Below, piece by piece: positions 13,501-27,306 of a stretch of DNA of 64,000 nt. Within the stretch, counting starts at the first letter, position 1, and the number at the start of each line of letters is the position of its first letter. Source of the DNA: Dirofilaria immitis (Eukaryota > Nematoda > Chromadorea > Rhabditida > Onchocercidae); the NCBI GenBank assembly GCA_024305405.1, contig JAKNDB010000086.1, positions 1,549,001 through 1,613,000 on the forward strand. The letters are read 5' to 3'. Both the position numbers and the translations under genes were made by a program. The notes beneath the pieces are model-generated. The model ran no database searches. It was given only the letters and a program-made list of their open reading frames with translations, and was not told where the DNA came from.

Positions 13501-16500
13501 TACGAATTTATATTGTCTATGTTTACGCTACTTCAATTTTAACAAATTCATGGATTTACTTTAGTTAGTGCTAGTTTTTGTTTTCCAATCATGAGGCAAG
13601 CTTCATCCGGTGAAATATTAAATAATTCAATAATAAGAAATCACTATGAGATCGTTCATCTTATATTTTTGTTGTACTTTTAATGTCCTCTCATAATTTA
13701 TATTTCCTTGCAACTTATTACTCGTTAATCTTCGAATTTGAAAGCTTTGAACTCAACTTTAAACTCATTTAAAATAAGATGTCCCTTTCCCGATCGGTCG
13801 TCTTTCTTTAACTCAGTTATTTCAATCCTGCTTTAGATTTCCTGAATTGAACAAATATTTCTAAAGAATTTCCAGGTCGCATATAATAACTGAAATTAGG
13901 TAGCGCTTGGATAATTGATTAATTACGAGAATTTATCGTACAACAAAAATTTAATCCATGAATCTATTTTATTCCATTTCCGTCAAAAACATAATTAATG
14001 ATTTTTTTCTCCATTCTTTTATTCGATCCTTAACTAAATCAACTATTCATTTATTAAGCATTTCGAAATGAACTAAATCAGTGCAAATAAATGAAAAATA
14101 ACGAATCGTTCTTCACATATATATTAGTATGCAAATTTAATTCAAATATAAAATCAGTGGAATGAATTGAGAAATAGAAATATTATAAATGCCATAAGTT
14201 TAATGTGATCGTTTGGATTTAGTTAATGAGGATGGGTATCGAGCAGCTGGAATAGCTTTTTATGGGTGCCATTTTGGCTTCCGCTAGGCTGTTGCTTTAG
14301 CCATCTCTTTTACTCTTTTCTTGAGAGAGTCGAAAGGTGGATGAAAATAGGACATAGATGAGACGAATTTTATGACTCTAATTTGTAGTCATTTACCATT
14401 ACAAGATCCATTTGTTTCTCGCATGCTTACGAAATCTTGTCTTTGTCATTTTCTTGCTTTGATCTGATTCTCGAAATTAATTGAATCCACTTGATCTATG
14501 CTAAGAGTTCAATAATTCAAAAATGTCTCGAAGCATCAAATAACAGATCGATCATTCCTTCCTTCCTGAGTCAATGTCGTAAATCACTTGCATAAATTCA
14601 CTTGTTAACGTCGTAAGTTACTTGTATAAATAGTTCTCTTATAGTACAAACTATTTTATCATTATTTGAAATAAAAATGGCTTTCAGAAGGGAATAAAAT
14701 TGAACGCTTAACGTTGCACTGAAGGGATTATGTACAGAGAAGACTTATTTTAGGATTACTAAGATTGGTCCTCCTCAAAGTGAGGCAAGATACTCTTAGG
14801 CTACGGTATGTCAGTGACTGAGCGATCATAGCAAGCTATTTATTTATTTGCTAACATTATAGCTACTTCGGAAAAACGATGCATATGGGATTGCTTTTAA
14901 AAGAGCCTTAAAATTCATCTTGATAACTAGTGTTCTGCAATTTGCATTTCACTTTTATTATTCACTAAATCAGGCTTACATATCTGAAATAATTCCAATG
15001 CTTATAAGTCGCAAGCAGGCAGTAAATTAAAATACTATCAGAGATAGTAGCTTTAGCAATACTGTGGTTTTATCACTTAAAAATTGTATCAAAAAATTTT
15101 TCAGGCAAAGTATTTTTCATTCAAGAATTATTTGGAATTCGCATAAATTTCATTAAATATTTCTCAGATATGAAGGGATGATATTTGTTCGAATAAAATG
15201 CTCAATCGAATTATGAGGTAGTGGTATTGGGCTATTAATTGTTGAGCGAAAAGTGCTTGTTTAGAACAAAGTAGTTTGACTGAGGCATTCGTATGTATGT
15301 TGATGTTTTTATAACGCATGAAACCAGATCGTCTTGTTCTTCCGAATAATAGAAATTAGATGTCGATCATCGATTTAAGGGAATTTTTTTGTTTTCACAG
15401 ATATTTGTTTCTTAATTTTGTGGAAAAAAACATACATATAATGTCCTAATTAGCTAATAAATAGATCAATATTGTCCGAAAACAAGATGAAATATTATAT
15501 ATTTCATTATAACGTAGTTAACAATATATGGTATAAAATAATTACGTGAATTATCAATTTTGAACTAAAATTGCCTGAACATTAAATATATCAGGCTAGA
15601 TACATTTCATTCTCACAATGGCTGACAATATCGGTTGTTTGATCCTTTATCATAATTTCTCATTGATTTTATCCAGTAATATTAGAATTTTACTGCATAT
15701 CCAAGACATCTGTTATTTATATATATATTTATTTATTTGTCTTTTAAAAAATTAATCATTAGATATAGAAGATTAATTCATCTGAATATTCGTGTGTTCC
15801 ATGCATGCATTTGCACCCCATATGCATCAAGTAGATTTTTAAGCTTCTGAAGAAGCAAAGAAGGAAACATTCGCAGCATAAGTGATGGTGCTAGCACGCT
15901 GTTAAGTATATCATCCTTTTCCGTACATTTCATTGTTCTTGATAAATTCAAAAGAGAAATATTAATTGGAGTGGAAAGAATGACCGGATAGATTAATGTT
16001 CATTATTAACTTCACAGGAAATGACAATTCCTACAGTTAGAAATTACTGCTAGAGCATTTGGGATAATTTGAAAAAATCCAATAAGTTCAGTATCTTAAA
16101 GAAGTAGCCTAGACTAAGTTGAAGATAATTTATTGACCTATAACTGAATTCAAATGGTCTCCGAAAAATATATTGAGCATAGGAAAAGTTTACTTCCAGA
16201 CAGATTTTAAATTAATGGTAGCTTCATTTTCTTAAAATTAAAAATAGAGATAATCAATATCTCACATAAGCTACAACATATTTGATTCTAAGAAGAACGA
16301 GATAATTGTATTTGGCTTCTGAGCTATTATAAGAGCTGTGCAGGCAAGTTAATTTATAGGCTAGTTCAAGAAGTTCATTTCTTACTTTCTTCATCATTTA
16401 GGAAGAATTGCTTGCAGTATGACTACCGAGAGTACGGTATCTTATGATGTTTTGCCTCCAGTCTCGATCAATAGAGCACATTTAGGCTTTCATTCTCTCC

Positions 16501-16586
16501 ATTATATTGTTATGAGATTGGATATAATTTTGCAGGAAGGCGAAGAAGGAAGCTGGAAGATAGAACGACCAACCGACGTGTTCATC

Positions 16587-16652
16587 GCCGCTGCTGCTGC
16601 CGCCGCTGCTGCCGCCGCTGCCGCTGCTGCTGCTGCTGCTGATGCTACTGCT
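16587..16652 (+). repeat. GCT/GCC trinucleotide repeat
   Basis: About 22 consecutive GCN triplets, mainly GCT and GCC with GAT and ACT near the end. In one forward frame it reads poly-alanine; on the other strand it reads Ser/Gly. It lies about 400 bases upstream of the nuclear receptor start chosen here, so it is either 5' leader, an unresolved N-terminal exon, or promoter. Confidence 0.9.
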
Positions 16653-16853
16653 ATTAGTGGATGTGATTTTAGGTGGCTTCAACTAGTTCGCCGCAGATCA
16701 TTTCGATTTTCCTAGCAGTATTTTCGTTTCTTAGAGGAATTCCAGGCCAAGGAGCTCTGATTCATGACCTTTGTTCCTCTCCGAGGCTAAAGTGTCACCT
16801 AAAAAGAGATAGAAAGGGAGAAAATCGGCATTCCACTTTCATTTCACTTCTTT

Positions 16854-16884
<31 letters not shown>

Positions 16885-16886
16885 TG
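16854..16886 (+). repeat. CTG trinucleotide repeat
   Basis: About eleven CTG/TTG units, about 200 bases after the first GCT/GCC tract and 160 bases before the chosen receptor start. Forward frames again give poly-alanine, without splice sites that clearly connect to the receptor exons. Confidence 0.9.
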
Positions 16887-17045
16887 ATACTTCTTCAGTT
16901 GTCATTTCCTCTTTCTGTCCTCAAATAACTCTTACCTGACAATTCAGAAATAAAAACATTGAACGAATTTGCCGGCTACCCGGTGGAAGGGACACTATTT
17001 GCTGCATAATCGAAAGGTGTGGTGTGCAGGAAGTGATAAAAGTAC

Positions 17046-20000
17046 ATGAAGAAAAAGCAATGGAAAGAGGAACACCGTGTTCCCCGTGTGGAAATGTCCG
17101 TACCTATAGTAAGCTCTTCCTGGATAAATTCCAGCATCAGGAATCCAAGTACCAGCAATCGAGATGCTAACACCCAGGTAACTCATTTAGTAATGTATTT
17201 AGATTATGAAAAAATATAATGTATTATAATTCGAGGATTCACGGTCATCGTCTGGTGCAAGCAGTTCTGATTCGGGTAATGCATCGAATAGCGGTGTTGC
17301 TAGCGGTAATGGCGGTGATGTCCATACGGAAAATTCACCAATGGACAAGCAGCTATTGCTTGGTACTGAATGTGTAGTTTGTGGTGATAAATCAAGTGGG
17401 AAACATTATGGACAGTTTTCATGCGAAGGGTGTAAATCATTTTTTAAAAGGTATTTCACATTGTCAATTTCAACATTTCGATCGTACCGTAGTAATTAAG
17501 ATAAGCCTCTCTCAAAGAGTGGATAAGTGATGCCTATTCGGATATTTTTGGTATCACTTAATTTGTCCTTTAAGTTTTCTTTCATTAAATAATTCATTAA
17601 ATAAGAAAAAAACAGACTAATTTCTTTACAATGACAACAATATAACTGTTATATTAATGAAAGAAATATATAATCAGTAGTTCAAAAATCAGCATACGTT
17701 CTTGGGTACTGATTGATATGTCTTTATTTGATAAAAATGTTTAAAATTTACTTTTCAACAAAAATTTTTAATTCTCTTATACGTATTAATGAAATGCACA
17801 TTGCTTTAATAGCGGGTTAAGATACTTATGACTAAATATTGTACTTATACGCTATGTGGTCATTTTTTTAAAATATCTACGCATAAAATTGAATGAATGG
17901 ACATTCGATGTCAGTTTTTAACATTATTCAGTTTTTATTATTACTAAAATAATCTTTTGGAAATTTGCGAAGCTTAGATTCCTTTGATTTAAATCACTGA
18001 ACTATGAATGCCTTACAAGTTTATGCTCTCAGTAGGAATGAGAAAATATATTTAATTTTAATAAGGTTTATTGCATTGATATTTTCGGGAAATGTATTTC
18101 TCACCATGGTCTTCACGTGCTTACTTACATTGCTTTATTATGATTCATATCTACTGCATCTGGACCACGCTAGCACCATCTATGAACACTTTTTAATTTT
18201 TAACACTGCTTCATCGATCCTTGTGATCTTTTATTATAAAACTAAAAATGTCAGAATCAAGAAATTGGGTTTCATGCTTCAGATCAATAAGACGAAGTCT
18301 CAGTTATACATGTCGAGGTTCCAGAAATTGTCCAGTAGATGTAAATCATCGAAATCAATGTCAATATTGTCGTCTGAAAAATGCGAAAGAATGGGAATGC
18401 GCAAGGAAGGTTCGTTCTATCTTGCATTTAATATTCATTTATGGTATTTAACAATTACTCGTTTAGTTATTCTTTTGATAATCTCATCAGCGCAAGAAAA
18501 TATCATATTTGTGTTCAGTAATTAGTCAAACAGTTCAGTTGAAAGGCCCTTTCTATAATCATCATGTCAAACTGCCAACACAAAAATTTGTTACGCTACA
18601 AATGTCATCCTGCATTGAGTGCTAATGATTTTATTAGCTTTCCAAATGAATCTGTTGTAATTAAGAAAGTTTTTCTGCTTATAAGTAACAAGAAATTGAG
18701 TAAATTTCGTTAATTTATAGTTCTTTTATTAGCAAAGAAGAATTTCTTTAACTAACTTTTAAGAGTTCAAATTTGGAAGCTATAATTGAAGTTTGATTTC
18801 ACTATTCAGAATAAATTATATAATTATTTAACACACGCGAAGATGAAGCATTTCTCTACAATAATTGATATATCCATCAGATTTGCGTTTTAAAAATTGA
18901 ATATAAATGAGAAGAGAAATTGCATCTTGATGCAGATTGTCGTAGTTCACAATTTGAACTATTTGTCAGTATATACATTTTTATTTTTTTGTTAAGTCAT
19001 TCCTTATTTGCTTGATTACTATTCCTTTCATTTAAAAATATTTCCTTTTATTTTTTTAATTAAATCACTTATGCTGTGATGTAAATGATGATATTAACCA
19101 TTGATTGATAAAGAATGTTTTAGTCTAAGGTGGAGATCTCATTATCAGGATGCTGTGAGAAATTTGTTTTCGGTATTCATATGGCGGCAAGGGCATTCAA
19201 CAAATGAAATGAAATACCTATTAAAAGATATTTATCGGACAATATTTGCGAACAAATGTTTCAGCAGTACAACGCGGAAGGATACCACCAAATTCACAGC
19301 GTGCTTATTCCTCAGCAGTTCTTTTCGGTGAACGATTACTGACAGTAAATCAGAGTGTTGGTTTACATTTTTCATCTATTGTGACGCATCTCATTCGCGC
19401 TGAACCATATCCACCCACTGCTTGTAAATGCTTTTACTATTTTTTTTATTTATGAGTTCACGAAGAGATATATAGATGGGGTTAATTATTTAATGATGAG
19501 CATTTTAAGATGGGTCTTGCTGTTCTTGTTTTTTTAAAAGCGTTTGAATTTTTCGGCGACAATTTAATGACGAATATATGTTTTATTGGACTAATCTTAT
19601 TTTACATTTCATTGTTTTCCAAAGAACTCGAAAATGTTTTCTCTTTCCAAACAATTTTGAAACTTTGAAAAGAGGAAGCAGCTTTAGAAAGTCGAATTTT
19701 TTAAATCCATAGTAGTTGATATTTCATACAAATTTTTATAATCTAACCAGTTTAATATTTTTTATGCAATAGTTACTTCGGAAGATTGAGATCTCGAAGA
19801 AATTGATTTGCTAGCAATGGTTATTGCAGCACAATGATTTGATGTAATATATTGGAACTCATTAGGTAATTTCTCTAAATAATGAAAAATGTCTCTTCTT
19901 CAAGAGATTTATTATCAGAATCTTTTTCATACATTTTATGCATTATTATTGAGTTTCCTGCTCAGGTGATATATTTATAACGGCGATTTGAATAAGTTAT

Positions 20001-23000
20001 TTCCGAATGTAGGATTTGCAGTAATTAATAGCTGCATGATCTTTACTAAACACTTTGTATCTTAAGTAAATTAAAGATGAGTTATATGAAGTGTAATATT
20101 CTAACAGAAATAAAATAGTTTTCTTAGTATTTAATATATGATCGAACATAGACATATGTTTTTTTTCGATCATCAAGAACAGTCATAAAAAATCGAAAAG
20201 AATTGCCATTTCATTTCATGGTATCAATATTTCGATAAATTTTTTGAGAAAAGAAGGGCGGATTGAAATTCACAAAAATAAAATTCAAAAGTAGGCTTGA
20301 ATATTTAATTTTCTTAAATCAAATTTTCAGCAAAATTTTACATTTCTTGGAAGTTGTTATCACGGGAAATTCTCTTGCACTCAAAATGCAATATTTTATT
20401 CAGTTTTTAATTATGAGTTTCTGAAAAAACCGTCAACACTTTTTTTAGTTTGGAAAGAAGCTATAAGATTTTTGAGTTTTGATTTCGCTACACGGAACAT
20501 GCTTTGATTTTGAAAATAATTCATGTAACTGTGCAATTTAATTCATCTCATACGGATTATCGACTTTTAGCTTTAAAGAAAAAATGAACGGTTAGAACTT
20601 TTCTTAAATTTTGGACAAACAATATTATTTTGAAGTTTCTTGAAATATTAATTCCTCCGAAATGAAGGTTTAAGAAATCTGGAAAAATTGTAGGAGATTC
20701 AGAAGAGTGATTCTCTACCATTGATTTCCTTAATGATTCTTGTTGGTTTGAGAAAAAGCATTTCCATGGCTGGGATTTTCATTTTCTTGAAAATGAATGA
20801 TGGTTAAAAGTAATAAGACTTGTATTCGTAAATGATTTCTAATATTTTAAAGAACGATTTTTTCTCATACGTGATCTTTTTTGATATCGCTTAGCTCTCT
20901 TATTACTCGATAAATAAATTCGAAAAATGGACATAGCTATGTTTCGTGCTAATGTTATGGAATATTCGCCATACTGTACTCAATTATCAAATAAATCTTG
21001 TCGTTAATACTATGTTCATCAAACTTTTTGGAACGGTCAATATTTAAGTAGTTTTTAGAACATAGAAGAATGCTTGCTATAACAATCGCGTTGGGAAATG
21101 GAGACAAAATCTACTATTATCTATATTAAAAGTTAGGGGTTTTTCAGTTTATTTTTGCAGGATTTGGATCCTGCACTACGAATGAATATATGAACAGGGT
21201 GAATGAAAAGTTGATTCTTAGAAGAAGGAATCTTATTAGAAATTCTAGTTTTTCAACCAACAGGATTACTATCAGAATTGAATAGATGAAGTTAATTGAT
21301 AACCGAGTATTCTTAAGGCTATTCCAGGTGACTTATCATTGAATTCAATTGGAATGGATAATATCTATGAATTTGGTGCCAAGTTGTTATTTTCTGCCGT
21401 TGAATGGGCTAAAAATATCCCATTCTTCAATGAGCTCAATGATACCGATCAAGTATAACTCATTTTTCTTGTCATTCTTTCGCTACATCAAATTCGAAAT
21501 CTAGCAAACAATCTAAACATCACAACTTTTATTTCGCATTAGTCACAATATTTATAAAATGAAAGCTGATTTGTCAAACTTTTCTTTTTGTTACATATAG
21601 TGCGTAGATCATTGTTAAAATGCAAACGAAAATAAATTTTTGCAAAATATTTGGGTTGCCTCATTTTTTTCAAAAATTTTTATGCAAGTTGTTTCCTATG
21701 CACTAATATTTTGCAGTTGACATTACTTCGAGCAAGTTGGGCTGAATTATTCGTGGTGAATGCAGCACAGTTCGGTATGCCGGTACATGTAGCACCTTTA
21801 CTTGCTGCCTCTGGCTTACATTCTTCTCCTCCGTTACTAACTGATCAATTAGTTGTATTCATGGATCGGATACGTATCTTTCAAGTCATTTTTATGGCTG
21901 TTTTTGTTTTAATATCAATCAAATAAGCAAACATATGTGAACATATTAAATATTCAGCATTTAGCTTTTATACATACAAAAATTGTAGTGTAGTCAATTT
22001 ATAGTATAGTCATTTTGAGTTGCATAGGCCCACTTCAATAGGATAGAAAGAGAAAGGGTAAAATAAACTCATTCTTTCTTCCCAGTGTAGTTTTGGAGTG
22101 TTTGGATACTTCGATAGATTTGCAATGTATATCAAGAATTTATCTCAAAGTACGCAAATTTTTGGGTTTTATATTCATAGCTGTTTATTTTAGGGTCAAA
22201 TCGAACGTTTAAAGGCATTGCAAATGGATCCAGCCGAGTTTTGCAGTCTGAAGGCAGTTATATTATTCACTGTTGGTTAGCATTTTTGGTATATCATTTC
22301 TAAAGAATAGTCATAGATATCTTAAGAATTGTACCAGTTCTTTTACATATTTAATTCTTTACTTATTATGAAAAATATAATAATACTCCTGTTTGAAAAG
22401 CACTTCGCTCATCTCCATATGAGTTCAAAACGAAATTATAAACATGTATGATATTTAACATATTTTCAGTGTCACGTATTGTTATTCAAAACTTTTATTA
22501 ATAATTTCATATATATATATATATAAATTATGTACATTCACAATTTGAGAAATGTTGCGTCTATCTAGTATCAAGGGCTGAGAAAATATGTCGAAGGAAG
22601 GGTGAAAGGCCTTAAAATAGAATGTCGAAAGATGTTCTAGAAAAAAGAGGTAAATGGGTCAATATAATGTTCCGATTTCTCTCCATTCAGTGAGACATAT
22701 TTTCACCAAAATAAATCAATAAATGGATCATCCCGCTGAAAATGACCATAACAACTGAATTGCAAAAATGGCTTATAATTTTCACTTAAATTGTGAAAAC
22801 AAAACATAGAGGATAATGAATTTCAAATTAGAGACAGAATTTCCTATCTAATTTTGATCATTTACAATTTAACAAATATTCGTTTCAACACGAGCAGTAA
22901 TTTTATGCCTGCAAGCATCAATAATCAACGGAGTGAAATAACGCGTCTTTTAAAGAGAAAAGCTTATGACTTCGATTATTGTGTTCACGATTGATATTGC

Positions 23001-24037
23001 ACCAACAACATTATCTTTATGACACCATTAGTAGTGATGGTCTCTATTTTGACTGTTCAAGCTTTCGGTAGCATTCGATTTAAGATGCAGTAGATAGATA
23101 GCTGTAGATATATGAAACTTAATGTCGGTTACATGTTATTTTCTCCCTTTTGATGAACCAGTCATTATCCATCATAGGATGTATGCAGTACCAAATATTT
23201 TCCAAATTTCATTAAGAATTTTTATTTATTCTTCGATTCACTTTTTAAAAGTATATCAAAAACTTTATTTTTTAGGAAATGAAGGGAAGAAATCAACATT
23301 GTCTTTTTTTTTTTTAAATTTTCACATAAAATGAGACAAAGAATATTTTGCAGTTTTTTTGGTTGAAATAGCTTCACTTCGAACTTATTAAGTAATGTGT
23401 AATTTTATAATATATTTCTTTAAATTTGTCATGTTTTTATGCCATTGTCAGAGAATTTCGTTAACTTTGTACAGGGCTTATAAGGACATAGAGCTCACAA
23501 TTTTTATGCTTTTAAAAACAAGGTATTTTAAATCATAAGATCAAAAATAACTGATGACAAAGCATGGCAATCTCTTTAACTGGAAAATAAATAGTTCAAT
23601 AGTTACGAGTTTTTCAAAACTTTTGGAATATTTACAAACTTGCATTTTTGTAGATTGTTGCGGGCTAAATGACATTGCACGAGTAGAAACGATACAGGAA
23701 AAGATTCAATCAGCACTGGAGGAATATTGTAGGACACAAAAGCATTTTCAGGTCTGTTTGTACTGTTTAAGAAAGAAGAGGTTTTGTAATATATTACTTT
23801 TTTTTCTACCTCTTATTCTCATGAAAAATCGAACTTTGATTTTAGGTCGGACGATTCGGTCGTCTCTTGTTACGGTTACCGAGTTTAAGATCGATCAGTG
23901 CATCTGTAATTGAACAGTTATTTTTCGTAAAATTAGTTGGCGAAACACCGATTGAATTTCTACTCAGGGATATGCTCGGGACGCAAAATGAGAATGTTAT
24001 TAAACCGTTTGTTTGGCCTTCTCAGCTGCGTTCTTAA
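17046..24037 (+). CDS. unc-55: COUP-TF/NR2F-type nuclear hormone receptor (UNC-55-like)
   Basis: Nine exons: 17046-17177, 17236-17450, 18283-18409, 19265-19423, 21328-21452, 21717-21884, 22194-22275, 23654-23751, 23846-24037; about 432 aa with all phases matching. Residues ~70-135 form the two-zinc-finger DNA-binding domain ([21 protein letters not shown]-box CEGCKS, then [20 protein letters not shown]). A variable hinge (exon 4) leads to the ligand-binding domain: [39 protein letters not shown] and, at the AF-2 end, [15 protein letters not shown]-TFs are nuclear transcription factors; C. elegans UNC-55 sets motor neuron identity. The start ATG has an in-frame stop at 17037, but other 5' exons are possible. 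One frame break at A5 18377-18381, in the second zinc finger, needs one more A. The ortholog name is inferred from the COUP-type pattern. Confidence 0.87.
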
Positions 24038-25821
24038 TTTTTCTCGCTAATCAATTATAAAAAGTTCTTCGTCTATTAGGTTTTGTTTATTTCTTTGACA
24101 TATATTTGAATTTCTTATAGAACAGTAGAGACTAGGTAAATGTGTACTCATTTGATGGCTTTTCAACAGCTTAATTCTTTGTACAATAGATTTGTCTTTC
24201 AGGTTACGGTGAATATAATTATTTTTTTCTCTTTGATGGAAATGTAAATATTTCATTTTATTTATATGATAGATGGTCTAAAGATTTTGGGTAGTAAGAA
24301 ATGCTTAAGGCACTATTATCATTAACTTTGGCTTATTTCTAATGATTGAATCATAAAATCATATTTCAGTCGAAGTGGGACAGCTTGTCTTAATTAAAAA
24401 ATAGTGTGAAAAAAATTGTTTCGAACTGCGCTGCCATCAAATAGCTTTTTAAAAAGGATGGTCGGTAAATCACCGGAAATATTCTCAGTAGAAAGACTGA
24501 AAAGGTTGAAAGCTAAATTTTTCAGCTCAGTTATTTGCTGATGAAAAATCAAACATATATATTATGAGCAATAGATGATCAATTAACGGTGAATTAATTA
24601 TTTATCAAACAAAAGACAGCATTGTTCTATTGTCATAACTTTTATAACCAAACAAACGCCTAAAGTTTTTCAAGGTTTTGCTTAACTGAATTGTATAGGA
24701 TTTTTTAAATTCCAAAGTGTATTTTGTCTCGTTTTATTTTTTTGCTATGTATTTTTCAGTTTACTCTTTTTTTCATTCTTTATAGTCTGTATTCGTACAA
24801 AAACTTCATATTTTCATTTTTGTGTTCAAATTTATCATTTTATCTGTTTATATTTCAATACAGCAAAGCTTATTCTGTACGATATCAGATATGTGGCCGT
24901 TTCTTTTGCTTTCATTTATATTTGATGATAATTTTATCTGAATGTATAATATCTTTTAAACTACTCTTGTAAATCTTATAATTATAATAGCTGCATTATG
25001 GATTGGTCATATTTGTCATCGTATATGCAGAGTGCTGTTCTTAATTTAATTAAAAAGAGAGATGGAAGGGAGAAGGATGAAAAAGTAGAAAGAAGTTAAT
25101 GGTACTTAGTTTAATCAGTCGTAGCCGTTTGAATCTATCTCAATATTTGTGAATTCACTATCTGTTTCTGTTCCACTTTTACTTTTTCGCATGCCTAGTC
25201 CAGTATGCGTTTTTGGTTCATTTATTTGTTTTTTCGGTTTAAATTTGGATTTAACTGACCAAAAAATTGTTTTCTGCTATTATTACTAGAAATACAATCT
25301 GAACTTTAAGCATGCAAGAAATGCTTGATACTCCCTTTTATCTTTGCATTACTTGTAATGTTTATGTTCAATATGTACTTTCTTTTAGACGTTTTGTTTA
25401 GAAATGGTAAAAGTTGTCAAGGAATCACATTTGGTTTAAACAATTAGCAATTATGTTTGAAAAATTCAGAAATTGATAAATTGAAGTTTTAAAACATGCG
25501 AGGGATTGACGAAATCTGAATTTATATGGAGAGGCAAATGAAACTTCTTAAGGCTGGGGAATAAAAAAATAATGATTATGCAGTGGTTTAGAATCTTCAC
25601 AATCTCCAGAAATGTATGAAAGGCGGCATGGACAGGCATCATTTGCCGTATAAGTTGGGTATCCTTAGATAAGCTTTTATAAATATTCCGGAAGTTAATT
25701 TCATTTATGGGAGTGAAATAAACTTCAATGGATGAGAAAATGAGACTCTTAGATGAAGGGATTTCAAACAAGTTAGTTCTGATTAACTTCTTAAGAAATG
25801 ATATAATATTATAATTTATTA

Positions 25822-25980
25822 ATGGCGCAAAGTCGTTGTAATCGCAGAACAAAATTCGTTATCGAAGACTATCATCCGTGGCTTACGCTACAACTGCGTG
25901 CACGTGAGCCACAAATCATATGGTGGATAAATCTTACTCTTCCAGACTTGAGAATAGTGAAAGGTCAATATGAGATATGA
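25822..25980 (+). other. Orphan exon-like open frame, unrecognised
   Basis: A 52-codon frame starts at ATG 25822 and stops at 25978-25980. Inside it, an exon-like block (25848-25963) has a good acceptor (AATCGCAG) and a possible donor (AAAG|GTCAAT). It encodes YHPWLTLQL and IIWWINLTLPDL, with more Trp and balanced codons than surrounding AT-rich DNA. The PWL-x-LQL pattern is faintly like discoidin/lectin folds, but that is a weak impression. No partner exons were found. It may be a gene remnant or chance. Confidence 0.25.
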
Positions 25981-27091
25981 AAGTTCGTTGTAATTTCCTT
26001 CGGTTTGCTTTTCTCGAGGTTTCGAAAGAGTTTAAAAAATTTTTTCGACGGCAGTGAAGATTCGAAATATTGTACAGATTATTCATTCAGCAATTCAGCA
26101 ACATGGCATATGACCCACTCTCCTTCTGTTTCCGAACAGAAACAGAACAAGATAGAAATGGAATGAAAGAAATGGAACAGGATAAAACATGACAGAATAA
26201 AGACAAAAATATACTATGATGGAAAGTGAGCTAGGTTCTATCTGTTTATATGTAATATCACATTGCTTTCTATCGTATGCTGAGTCAGAGATATTTGCTG
26301 TTGTGGTGTGTATCTTTCTGCTGATTTTAAATCTTCGTCACCATCATTATCATCAATAACCAGTCATCATGATCAATAATCAGTAATGATGTCATATATT
26401 TCAAGTATCTGTGGGTGCATGATAACAAGCTCGGTGGTATGGAATTTGTTGTTGTTGCTTCCTTCTGTATTTAGTGTGGGATGATGCTCAGGCAAATTCA
26501 ATTTGAGTTTAATGGGTCGGTGATTTGATAAGAAACGATGAGTGACGAAATCATTTCGAATTCATTTTATTTTTGCTACTATTGTTTCTGAAGCTATTGT
26601 CATTACTGCTTCATCTTTTCTTTGATATCCTTTCAGCAGTTATATCTAATAGCATAGCAGCTCATTGTACTTCATCTCCAAAGAATCATTTTTTTTTTTG
26701 CTTCAGTTAAACTTTTTATTTTAAATTCAGAAAAAATTTTTTTGAAGTAACACTCTCACACATACTGCAATGTATAAGAACATTCACACATACTGCAATG
26801 CTGAAGACACAGTAAGTAGCACTGATTGATGTTGATTGTGTCATGACTGTTTGGTGACCACCTTATCATAAACCTCTTTTACCTGATTAGCTTATCATAA
26901 ATCTTTCACACCTGAGCATCTCTGTTGCAAATTTCTCTAATGCTTCCACCACCATCAAAATTCAGAAAAATTGAAGCGTTAGTTTTGAAATTATGAAAGC
27001 ATATTACTTCATGTGAATATTTGCATTTGCATTTGCGTATTACGCTTCGTTGATTTTTATGTTTACTTCATCTATCCATATATATATATAT

Positions 27092-27306
27092 ATGGTTGAG
27101 TTCTTTCTTTCTCCCTTTCCGTTTGTTTTATATATATATATATATACCAGCTTTTATCGAACTTCAATTTGTCGAAAAATTTTTGAAAAGGCATCTTTTT
27201 GACATCTCAAAACTTTTGTTGCTGTTATTCTCGAATTTAAAATACAAGAAACTAATATAATGGGATTCACATGGTTGAGTTCTTTCTTTCTCCCTTTCCG
27301 TTTGTT
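27092..27306 (+). repeat. Exact 36-bp direct repeat, 179 bp apart
   Basis: The stretch beginning ATGGTTGAGTTCTTTCTTTC and ending CCGTTTGTT occurs at 27092-27127 and 27271-27306 without a mismatch. The first copy is bounded on both sides by (TA)n runs, at about 27077-27092 and 27130-27147. The sequence between the copies is not repeated. Confidence 0.9.

Noticed and set aside
16419..16939. Poly-alanine open frames as N-terminal exons of the nuclear receptor
   Set aside because: No acceptor-donor pair joins them in phase to the exon at 17046 or 17236; retained only as repeats.
18004..18525. 173-codon plus-strand frame overlapping nuclear receptor exon 3
   Set aside because: Its first part is intronic and its apparent homology comes only from the receptor exon read in another frame.
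24724..24972. Hydrophobic 82-codon frame resembling a membrane protein
   Set aside because: Its hydrophobicity follows from T-rich sequence (Phe, Leu, Ile codons); no conserved pattern.
25466..25852. 128-codon minus-strand open frame
   Set aside because: It is the longest frame in a gene-poor stretch but has no recognisable motif or splice support, and it overlaps the orphan exon-like block on the other strand.
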